NCBI GenBank assembly: GCA_000697355.1
Contig: JNEN01001258.1
Span: 62,001 to 126,000, forward strand
Direction: 5' to 3'
Length of the DNA: 64,000 bases
Source: Syncephalastrum monosporum B8922
Taxonomy: Eukaryota; Mucoromycota; Mucoromycetes; Mucorales; Syncephalastraceae
Part shown: in pieces, positions 29,704-39,611 of the stretch
Numbering within the stretch: the first letter of the stretch is position 1
Layout: every line of letters begins with the position of its first letter
Translations under genes and position numbers: made by a program
Notes under the pieces: model-generated
What the model saw: the letters and a program-made list of their open reading frames with translations, nothing else
Database searches by the model: none
What the model was told of the DNA's origin: nothing

Positions 29704-30290
29704 TCCTCTTCTTTCATAAATTTCTTAGGAATATACATTCAGTACGTATAGAATGATGGATAGAAGTACTGTGCGAACTAAGGGCGACATAGACAGAACA
29801 AGTTCCCTAAAATCCCTCTGCCATCAGTTTCTCTTCTATGCGCCAGTGTACACGGTAGTAAGTCGTCGCTACAGAAGTACTCGTGGTGAATATCATTAAC
29901 CTTCTTCAATAGTGTACCGAAGTTGCTGTCTTGCGTCTTTCCGTTGCTGCTGTCTTTTTTCATCTTTGTCTTCTTCTCCCTTTTGTCCGCTCGCGTTCCT
30001 CTCCTTCCATAGGTTTCCTTTTCGGTTTTTTTTCTGTGTATAAATGAAAAGATCTATGTGTACAAATGAACAGGAGACAGTGATATTTATCTCCATCCTG
30101 CTCCTTGCCTTCCTCATAGCTCTTTCTCCTTCCCCGTTTGCGTTTTTCTAGCCTGGGTGGTCGGTGACCGGTACCACCATTGACCACTCTCAACGACATG
30201 TACAGTATCACCTAGATAAGTCATCTGATAAAATTGGCGTTTATTAGGGAAGCCTTGCAAAAGATGAATGATGTCATGTTGAAACCGTGT
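29704..30290. other. Intergenic region
   Basis: Purine/pyrimidine-biased sequence upstream of the doubtful ORF and downstream of the coiled-coil gene. No supported gene. Confidence 0.45.
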
Positions 30291-32377
30291 TTAGACCCGT
30301 TTTGTTTTGCCGAGAATCGTTTGTCTGAGCCGGCTTAGTTTAGAATCAATCTCAAAAAGCTTGTCTTCGAGCTCCTCTTGACGCCTGCGCGCGGTATGGC
30401 CACCGCCTGACAGTGGAATTTTGCTATAGTCGGATTGGAGCTTTTCTCTTTCTTGGACAAGTTTTGTGAGCTCCGTGTCAAGATCATCTGCCTCTTGGGT
30501 GACAGGGTCTGCCACATGACTCGTATCTAAAGAGGCAGTATGCCCAGAAGACGGTATATCTTGAGCGGAATCCTGGATATCGTCATCATTTTGTGTTGTA
30601 GCTGCAGCCTCTGCTGTCCGGGAATCCAGAAGTTCCCTGTAGGCTGACTTTAGGCTTTCAATCTCCTGATTGGCACGCTCAAGATCAACCTGTATATGAA
30701 TGAATGAGCTTTTTTGCTTATTAGACGGCGTAGTAACGCACCTTGAGCCTCATGATATCGTGATCGCGCTGTGCTATCTGGCCTTGGAGGCGTTCCTGCT
30801 CATTTCGCGCATCCTCTTCCAGAGTCTATGAGACGTTAACATGATTTCCCATAGTAAACAGCTTATATTTACCTTGATTTTGCTTTTGTAGTATTCGGTT
30901 AGCTCATTTTTTAGGGATGTTTGCTCATTCTGGGCGTCTTCTTGAAGAGACTACTCATATCGAATTTTAGTTTACATCGTGACCTGAAGCTATGTATGTA
31001 TTACCTTTACTCTCTCTTTGTATTGCTCCGCCTCGAAATACCGATCGCTAATGCCAAATTTTAGCATCGCTTCATTTATGTCCTATTGTAGCTTACCGAG
31101 CGTTATCATTACTCGATCGCAGTTTCTCCAGGAGCTCATTTAAGTCTTGTTCATGGCTCTTATGTCTCTCCTGAGGAGCATGGTTACCATCCATATCACA
31201 TGTAACACACAACGGCTTACCTTCTCTTCCTCGTATTTCTGCTGTAAAGCGTCTTTTTCTTCCATCAAGTCGTCCATCATTTGGCTGAAATAATCAAGAT
31301 CCTTGGTGACGGCTACCAAAAGAATAAGTGCTGTGGCATAGCAGCGGAGTAGTAATCACCTTCTTTTTGGCCCTGAAGGACACGTACAATGGCGCGTTCT
31401 TTTTCAAGGTCTTTGCGCAGTTGCTGGATGGTTTCGGCTTCGGGGAGATTAAGGGTTTCGGACTGAGCCTGGGATGGTTTACGGATGCGTGTTGGTTGAG
31501 GCACTTTGGTAGAGCGTGATGACGTTGTATTATTTGTGGCAGTTGTGGAAGTGGACGCGGTGGCGGTCGGTGGTTTTTCATTAAGTGCTGTATGAGAGGA
31601 AGTGGCTGGTATGGCTGAGGATGTGGCGGTTGGTGTGGTTGCATTGGGTGGTATAGAAGGATTAGAGTTATATCGTGGTCGTGGTAAGGGAGAAGGTTTT
31701 GATGATGTGGTGGGTTGTTCCTGCTCTTGTTGATTTTGGTGGTGTTGAGCAGTCGGAAGATTAAGATCTGGAACAAATATGTCAGAAACAGGAGGGGAGT
31801 TGTCTTATTTGGTACCTGGCCCGTGTCCTTGAAAGCGACATTCTCGAGTATTGTTTGTCTCGGCTAAGCGATTTAAGACTATGTAAGCATGATGATACAG
31901 TTAAGGTCGGATATGGCGAGTATTTACGTCCTGCGTTTTTGTCTTGTGCTTGATCTTGTCTGGGTGTCTCGATAGCAGTAGAACCCTGTGTGTGCGTGGG
32001 CTGAGGTGAAGCCGGTTCAGATGGAAGGGGTACATCCTGTGTCGTGACGGCTTGTAGGTGACTCTTCTTTCGTAAAGAATGGGTGCTCTTTGGCGAAGAG
32101 AGCAGATGACTGGTGAAATAATTATCAGACATGCACATATTAAATTAAGGTATGTCGTTGGCTTAGTAACTCACCTTAAACGGTGGCTCTTTACCGACTT
32201 GTCATCGTCTAATTCTTCTTCTGGATGTCGATGAGAAGCTGAATGCACGTCTCCTAACCTAGGTCAGCATACACATAGACCGGGACGTTTCCCTATACCT
32301 TTGTTTTTGCCTAGGCCAAACTTCTTCCAAAACTTGGGCGTAGAGGATTTCTCCTTGAGAGCCTTAGTAGATGACAT
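30291..32377 (-). CDS. Uncharacterised coiled-coil protein in 11 exons
   Basis: Exons 32377-32299, 32253-32175, 32109-31928, 31878-31816, 31767-31360, 31312-31221, 31170-31097, 31047-31005, 30950-30873, 30825-30742 and 30689-30291 keep phase and give 526 residues. The N-terminus is basic (KFWKKFGLGKNK), followed by ~220 residues rich in Ser, Thr, Pro and Gln. From about residue 245 to the end it is coiled coil. Exons 9 and 10 encode near-copies (SLQEDAQNEQ / TLEEDARNEQ). The C-terminus has a compact motif, LVQEREKLQSDYSKIPLSGG then RRRQEELEDKLFEIDSKLS, of a kind seen at the ends of some cytoskeletal coiled-coil proteins; the exact family was not recalled. A structural or cytoskeletal role is an inference only. 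Confidence 0.75.
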
Positions 32378-33130
32378 TCAACAAAGCAGCAGACACAAGA
32401 GAAAAGAATCCTGTTTTCGTCGTGGCACGAGTAATTTATTACTTCTCGACTGTCAATAATAGGAGGAGAAAGCGGAGGCCAATCCCGTCGCTGTCTTTTT
32501 TATCTCCTCTCTCTTTCATTTTTACCGTATTTCTCTGTGTCTGTGCAACTCTCCGTCTAACCCACATCACAAAGATGATTGTTGATAGTCTGCTATATCG
32601 TTTGGATGGAATGAACCATGCGTGTTGTATTTTTTATGTAACCACGGCTGCGGCAATATGTACAATGAGGGCGCCGACTGCGGCGTCTCGTATACTGTTG
32701 GACCCGACTCTTACAGTATCAGATCATTTATTTCATGAATTGCACATGGGATTACTTATGCTGTGAAGAAAATACATTTTACTACTTCTATTGGATATTC
32801 TACAACCTGAGTGTAATTATTTGTCTACTATCTCTACATACTCATAGACATATCTATATAATAACCTAGAAAGCTTCATACATCTTTTGTGAAATATTTT
32901 CTTTTCCTTCTATCTTGAGCGGCTGTATGGGATCAATTGACACTCAATCTCCTTGCATTATCTTTGACTCTTCACTATAAGTAAGGCTGCAATTTTTCTC
33001 TCTTTCCAACCGGCGCTTTATGTTTGAGAGATATTTCACCCCATATTTTACTCAGACGATGGCAGCATCTTTTTCAACCATTATTTTGTATGTACAAGAA
33101 GTGCTTCTTCTTCCTTCTCCTCCCCAATTT
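32378..33130. other. Spacer between velvet gene and coiled-coil gene
   Basis: AT-rich, tandem minus-strand spacer with short plus-strand frames of no recognisable character. It should hold the promoter of the coiled-coil gene and the velvet 3' UTR. Confidence 0.5.
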
Positions 33131-35430
33131 TCAACAGCTAAAATTCCCCTTACATTCGTATTGGCCTCCTTTGACTTTGGTGTCACGTCTTGTGGGGATT
33201 TTTATGCCTTGACGTGCGAAACACTGGGACAAATCGGTGGGTTCTATCCATAAACAGACGAATTAATAATGTTTGTCTCATCTCTATTCAAAGAAAACGT
33301 ACGGATGACGCCTGGAAAGTTTTTTGCGGTGTAAACGGTAAGTACATTGGAGACTGCATTTGCAAGAATGGTGCCTTTCTGAGAGTCGTCACTCACAACG
33401 GCATGGATGAATCGCCTACATAACAGTTATAAGTCAGCATGCATGGCAGATGAGGTAACCTACGAGCCAATATCCGCAAGAGAGAAAATGAGCCGAAATC
33501 TCCCCTCGGTACGCAAACTAAGGTCATGGAAGATGAAGTAAATGCCCAGCTCACCACTGGGATTATAAAGCTTTGCTGGCGATGCCACAGACTGCCCTAC
33601 GAGATTTTTTAGTTTGGTTGCTGAACTGCCGGTGTCGGGCATGGATGGCGTCGGGACAGGATGCACCAACAAATTGGTACGGTGTGAAGCATCCTCTGAG
33701 ACGCAGTCGCAGATGAGCACAAAGAAAGATATGTCGATATCCCTAAGAGGCCGAAGAGTGATTAAATCAAGTTCTTTGTTTCTATCACCTATATTTTCTC
33801 TTTCTTACTTTGGTGGAATAATGCTACCGTCCATAGCTCTTGCCACCATCTGAACTATGGGAGGCGGAGAGATAGGGCGTCTGTCCTTATCACCAAAACC
33901 ACACATGCGTACCCGCAACGGTTGCTGTACTACGAGTAGCGAGTATTCCCTAGTAAAATGGAAATCTATGAACTCATGCTCATTTGAAACACGGCCGGAG
34001 GGGGGGTTCACCCCATTGGCTTATTTCCCCTCATTGCCTCGACCAGCGGACTATTTACATGCTTTCAGCGTACCTTTCGTGATGTGCATAGTATTGCTGG
34101 TCGGGCTGATCAAAGCACTAAATTAATAGTTTTAGTAACGATGCGCATATGCCTCGTACAATGTAGCAAAAGATCATACCCGGCGGAGCGGATTCGTCTG
34201 GGAAAGGACATGATCGTCGCTGTGCCTATCGAAGCCATATCGCCCGCGTAGATCGGCTTCTTGATACCGGCTTCTGTTGCCGTTTACGACATCACGGTTT
34301 GCCATCGACAAGAGCTGACCAAACATACGCTGTTCGGAAACCTGGGGAGGATGCTGTGGATGCTGAAGCACATGATCTTGGTTGGTGACAAATGAGAACA
34401 GAGCATCATGGTATGTCTTGCTTCCAAATTCGTCTTCGTTTATAGCCAGCGGTGGAGCGACCGGTGGGGTAGAATTGTCATAGCGCATTGTGGGTAATGT
34501 AGCGGGTCCTGGTATGGGAGTAAAGCAGGATTGGTGACTAGGAGGTTGTTGTTGTGCATACAGGTAATTCCCTATGTAGATAGTCTAATCAATGCTTTGG
34601 TCACCATATTATTAATTTTGATTGGAAATAACCTCGTCTATTATATCCACCATGGAAGTGCTCATGAGGTGACGAAGGATTCGAGATACTTGTTGGTAAA
34701 GGCAGGTGCGGGGTGCTCGACCAAGCATTCGTTTCTGTTTTATATACAGCTTGATGAGCGTGATGCTGTTGGTATTGGTGCGGATGGGAGAAGGCATGGT
34801 GGCTGAGACTTTGAGACTGCACTGGATGCTGCTGGTTGATATAATTTGCTGGAAGAGGCATGGCTAAGCCTGCACCGGTCGGAGGGGGTTGAAAAGCTCC
34901 AGATTGGCCAGAATTGAGCAGAGAACCAAGCTGCGTATCGGATGAAGACGTATGGTAGATGGTTGATGACGACTTATGCTCGTCTATCTCGACGGATCGC
35001 TGCTGCCGTGCGCAGCTGTTGTCGCTAAAGGAGTTGCTGTATTTTGGATACGAAGGCTGCATATCTCTGTCGCTTGAGGTACATCCGCAGGCGCTGGGAT
35101 GTATACCACAGAGAAACAATGATGAGGTACCGTCTTCAAGAAACTTGTACTGTCGAGGATATGTAATAGATGCTTAGGGCTATAAAAAAGGAAAAAAAGA
35201 AGGAAAAGAAGAAAAAGTTCAAAGACTGGCAGCGATGCAGAGAGCGCGTTTGGTGAGCACACGCGTGCACGTCCACATTCGATTAAAGTTTTCAAACACA
35301 CGCATTTGAGAATTACCATTTCAATTTTTTGTAATTGAGCAGCTTTTCTTTCCCTTTGAGCGCTCGCAAATCGACTTAGTATAGACGGATCCAGGCCTGA
35401 TAATGTGATCTTGCCTACTTTGGGCATCAT
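33131..35430 (-). CDS. Velvet-domain transcription regulator with long N-terminus
   Basis: Exons 35430-35317, 35149-34633, 34571-34180, about 33972-33809, 33742-33464, 33415-33303 and 33243-33131 join in phase to about 563 residues. The velvet domain fills the C-terminal ~220 residues: LVVQQPLRVRMCGFGDKDRR, SPPPIVQMVARAMDG, KDIDISFFVLICD (over a splice), GELGIYFIFHDLSLRTEGRF, VYTAKNFPGVI and LSQCFARQGIKIPTRRD. Velvet proteins bind DNA as dimers in the nucleus and couple development, sporulation and secondary metabolism to light and stress. The ~340 residues before it are Ser/Gln/His/Pro-rich, after a first exon with a conserved-looking helix (LSRFASAQRERKAAQLQKIE). The exon-4 acceptor is uncertain (33972 or 33978). 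Family membership is firm; which of VeA, VelB or VosA it matches is not. Confidence 0.88.
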
Positions 35431-38400
35431 AGCTGTTGACTGTAAACATCTCGTTAACAATCATCACATGTCATTTACACCCACTATCACTTCACTGCAG
35501 TTTAAACGTTCAGATGACCCTCGCCTTCCTTTCCTCGCCAGTATTTGACCTGAAGATTTGACTTGAGTTGTACGCCCATACGCCCTCTGACTTACTGCAT
35601 GCTAAACCTCAAGCCATGTTGGAGACGTACGATTACTTTACCAAAAGTAAATTAGTACTACAAATCATGTGATTGAGAAAAAAACAGCCTCCAGGTGCGT
35701 ACTTGCCATGCTATCAATCCTCCCACACCTACGGCATTGTTGGCGTGCATGTATACTAGCAACAACCAGTGTGGTACAAATTGTGTGACCCGAGGCAACA
35801 GTGGTACGAGCCCACGTTTCTGGACTGTGCTCACAGCAATACTATGACACATGAAAGAGTGATTGTGGATTTAAAGCTGGCGAAAATCATGAAATTTATC
35901 TGCTTTTTTGGAAACACGTTCGTTATACTGGTTGACCAGTATCGTCCACGGATATACACTCATATACACTCATCTCCCAAACGAAAAGTATGACAATATA
36001 CCAGAGATATACTCATCAATCCTCTTATCCATCTCATAGTATGTATCCCGTTGCACATGCTTCGCTCAGTGGACTATTTGGAGGAGTAATGAACGATTTA
36101 CCTATCGGGAGTCCCCATTTTTTCACTATACATATATAAACGGCTGGTGACTATTGTCCAAAATACCTGTAGCACCTACTTTGCACCCGCTTATAGTCGA
36201 CTACATCTTTTCTTTAAATATTATATGTTCATATATATGGAGGATCTAGCTTCGAAGGAATACGTAGAGTCAATGATGTTGTCATCTCTCTCCCCAAATA
36301 TTCTTAATTTAAACATGACTATGCATATACGTAACTATTGTCGTTCAGGTTGATACTATATATATATACTGTATAGCAGTGCTAACTAGTCTACGAAATT
36401 TCGTTCCGAAATTAGTTCTCGTGGACTACACTTCACTTCTTTTACATACCTAAGCGGCCGGAGCTGGGGTCGTCGATACACGCTCCTGGCGTGTTGGTCA
36501 CTGCCTCATCTAAGCTGTACTGTACAGCAGAATGCAATTTTGAGTCTCAGTTTCATATTATTAACCACAAGCACTTACCGATGGGCAGACATTTGGCGCA
36601 GAGGCACATGTCTTTGTGTGGGGGGAGGAGGGAAAAGGGTAGTTTCGACGGTGGTCCCGGATACCAACCGCTTAGGCTATGATGGCGCAAATGGAAAAGA
36701 GGAAGGGAGAGGAAGTGGAGAGGAAGAGACGCAAAGGGGACGCGAGAAAGGAGCGGAACAGAAACGTGTGTTATGTCTCATATTTGATGCATAGACATGA
36801 ATCTGTTTCACTTACGGGAAGAGGAAAAAGCAGAAAAAAAAGCCTCTGATGGGAGGGCAGCAAGCGGAAGAGAGGAGGAGGCGCGAACGGAAGAGAAGAC
36901 AGGAGAAGAGGCGAGTAAGAAGACTGAAAGCTAAGTATGCATCAGAAGAAGACCAGTGATGTCCAAGACCATGTACTCTTGACGCGACAACTTAACTTTT
37001 ATGCACACCGGTGCAGTTGGGGGCGGGCAACCGGTGGCAGAGGGACTTAACGGACGCAGTGGTCTATTTTGCGCTTATTAGTTTATACTTGTGACCATAA
37101 TTCTTTGCATGTACTTGCCAGCAGGAGAACTGACCCGAGTAAAGAAAAAAAAAAGAAGAAAAGTAGATGTGGGAGTAATCAAAAGACCTTATATGAGAAA
37201 GAGCGCGTGTCAACCGATATTCATGCAAGAGCATGGGCCGACTGCACTATTGGGAAAGGAGAAGTAAAAGATAAGGACCTGACAGGAATTGACATCAACC
37301 GCCTTTTCGGGCTTCAAAGAATCCAACATTGGCCTGTTTTTCCATCACGCGGTTCACATTTACCGATAGGGGACAGAATCCTTATGAAAAGGGTATTGAG
37401 GCCATATGTTTTCCGTGGAAGACGTCAAATATCTAGATTCTTATCTGTCCTCTCTGTTCTCGTTGAATGGCACGCGCAAGATGAAAGGATAAGAAGAATC
37501 ACTGCAGCCGAGTCATTGTTTGGGATGAATAGCGTATAGTTATACAATATACGTCAGTATCTTTGGTAGAGCAGTGCATATGTCAGGCTTTACAATTTCA
37601 TATCATGCTATAACATATAAATATTCGTATCAACCGCCGGTGTATAATATGGTTACATTAGACAGCCATCTTCGTTATCGCTTTGCTGCGGTCATTCGTG
37701 ACCCTGCAAACTGCGTCTTTTGCAGCAGTGCCCTCTCCACCTGCATCTACTGGTCATCACCGCTTGCACTTAATCTTCGGGTCTCGCGTAGGCGAGCTGG
37801 GGCTAAGGCCCCAGACCCCTTTGCCGGGGGCTTCGTACCCAGTCGCAGATAGAAGCATTGAATGAAAATCATGTTGCAGGGCTTTCCTCTATGTGTATGC
37901 AAATATACATACCATATACAGTATGCAGATACCGAATACATGCAATCTGTATATCATTAACGGGACGACGTGTGTAATGGGGTATGTAGAGAATGATATC
38001 AGAAAAGGCACGCCACAGCTTATAAATGTGCTAATAACTCAGTAGAGAAGCCAGATGCTCGGAGAAGTAGAAGGAAGAACCATCGAGTGCAATATGTAAT
38101 GCTGCGAGCTTACCAATTATTATTCGGGAGGCTGGCTTAGTTACCTGGCTGATAGTCTCTAACAAGAAACATGACAAATAGGTGAGACAATAGTTTACGT
38201 GAGCAAATGGTATGTATTGTACAAGTCCTAGGTGAAAGCGTAATAAATCCCGATATGCGCATTCTGATTGGCTAGTTTCCGGCTCAGCCATCCTGCAATA
38301 GACACGCCTCAGTCTCCAAGTTCTTCACCATTGGAAATATGCTTCAATGAATTTGTATCAAAAAGCAGTCAGTTTGTGAGGTGATAGAGCATATTCATGT

Positions 38401-38719
38401 GCATGTAAGCATGGTTTGACATCAGCAGGCTCAGCTATATTGGTGATGCTTAAACTATTGTATAGGTATCTAGTCGAACTCGGTATAATTATATTACAAT
38501 ATTTAGGCTATTGTCTGTACCCGTTCAATATCATGAAGCTGTGTGTCATGTGAGGTTCTAGAGATATATCATAGCACTGTTTATCATGTATGGAGAAGAG
38601 AAGATGGAGAGAAGGATGAATTAATAATTATGGGTGGCTTAGTGCGAATCGGAATGGCAGGGCCCTGCTTCGGCCTGGAATAAGCATACAGTCTTTATCT
38701 CTTTCATATAGTCTACTAA
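35431..38719. other. Large gene-poor interval
   Basis: About 3.3 kb between the divergent velvet and GRX5 genes. AT-rich with TA-rich stretches near 36355-36370, a GA-rich block at about 36700-36930 and a GC-rich hairpin cluster at 37783-37829. Open frames are short and of poor composition. Possible home of a decayed mobile element, but no transposase or terminal repeats were seen. Confidence 0.5.
37783..37829. repeat. Cluster of three GC-rich hairpins
   Basis: Three perfect stems follow one another: CTCGC-GTAG-GCGAG (37783-37796), CTGGGGC-TAAG-GCCCCAG (37797-37814) and CCCC-TTTGCC-GGGG (37816-37829). They sit inside strongly AT-rich DNA. The form recalls compact hairpin elements known from some fungal genomes; whether copies occur elsewhere cannot be judged from this window. 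Confidence 0.75.
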
Positions 38720-39367
38720 ATGTCGTTCTTCCGAGCCATCACACGAAACGTATGTACTTGACTCTTATGACTTTATCTACGTCGAGAAGTCATACTTTTA
38801 ACGGAGACTAATACGGGGTTTCGCTCTGTACCTATAGACGACCCTTCTGCGTCCGAATGTGACGAACTTGCGTCCTAATGCTTCTTTGTATGCTCGTTGG
38901 CTCTCAGACAGTCTGCGTCAGCAATTTGACAAGGTATGAAAAAGTTTAGTGGAATGAGAATTGCTCACTTAGAATGCAGGACGTGAAATCAAAAGACGTT
39001 GTGCTCTTCATGAAGGGTACGCCTGATCAGCCCATGGTAAGTGCAGTACAGAGTATGCTTTGATATGTGTATGAATGCTCATGTGCCTGTTGTGTAGTGT
39101 GGATTCAGCCGAGCTGCTGTACAGATTATGCAGGTGCAAGGCGTCGATTTCGATAAAGTGCAGACGTTCAATGTCCTCGAAGACCCCGACCTGCGACAGG
39201 GTATTAAGGAATACTCGGAGTGGCCCACGATCCCCCAGGTCTACATCAAGGGCGAATTCATCGGTGGCTGCGATATCCTGTTAAACATGCACCAGTCCGG
39301 TGACCTCGAGGATCTACTTGTCAAAGAGGGCATTGTGCCTGAGGAGCTTCCTGCCGACAAGCAGTAA
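38720..39367 (+). CDS. GRX5: Mitochondrial monothiol glutaredoxin
   Basis: Exons 38720-38749, 38838-38933, 38980-39036 and 39098-39367 give 150 residues, the usual size. The N-terminus ([19 protein letters not shown]) is basic, Ser/Thr-rich and lacks acids, as in a mitochondrial presequence. The glutaredoxin fold follows: [20 protein letters not shown] with the active-site CGFS at about residue 62, then [20 protein letters not shown] with the cis-proline TIPQ and the GGCD glutathione-binding motif. Family role: transfer of [2Fe-2S] clusters from the Isu scaffold to matrix targets. Two splice junctions fall in the presequence region and one immediately before the active-site Cys. An AATAAA lies 10-16 bases after the stop. 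Confidence 0.95.
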
Positions 39368-39474
39368 ACCTCAATACAATAAACAGTAGTCCCAAGATCG
39401 AACTGCAAAAGTATTAGCTCCAAAGTGCTCGGTCGTACCTCTGAAAAGACTGTATTGAGCTGTGTGTGGGTACG

Positions 39475-39510
39475 TGGATGTGGATGTGGATGTGGGTGTG
39501 GGTGTGTGTT
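39475..39510. repeat. GTGGAT/GTGGGT short tandem repeat
   Basis: Six-base units repeated about six times upstream of the TBC-domain gene. The frame is open through it and could extend the next protein N-terminally with a Val/Asp/Gly repeat, but this was judged to be leader sequence. Confidence 0.7.
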
Positions 39511-39611
39511 GGGTTGGTAAGGGTGCACACTGCAAGCGTAGTCGACAGTCGATCCACTTTGTTGCTGGCCTGTCGGGCTTTAAAGAAAGGGACCTCTCTC
39601 TACAGGATATA

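Noticed and set aside
37069..37539. 156-codon plus-strand frame in the gene-poor block
   Set aside because: Lys-rich low complexity at its start and no recognisable fold or motif; likely chance.
39462..39611. N-terminal extension of the TBC protein through the GTGGAT repeat
   Set aside because: It would translate a short tandem repeat before any conserved sequence; ATG 39612 is simpler.
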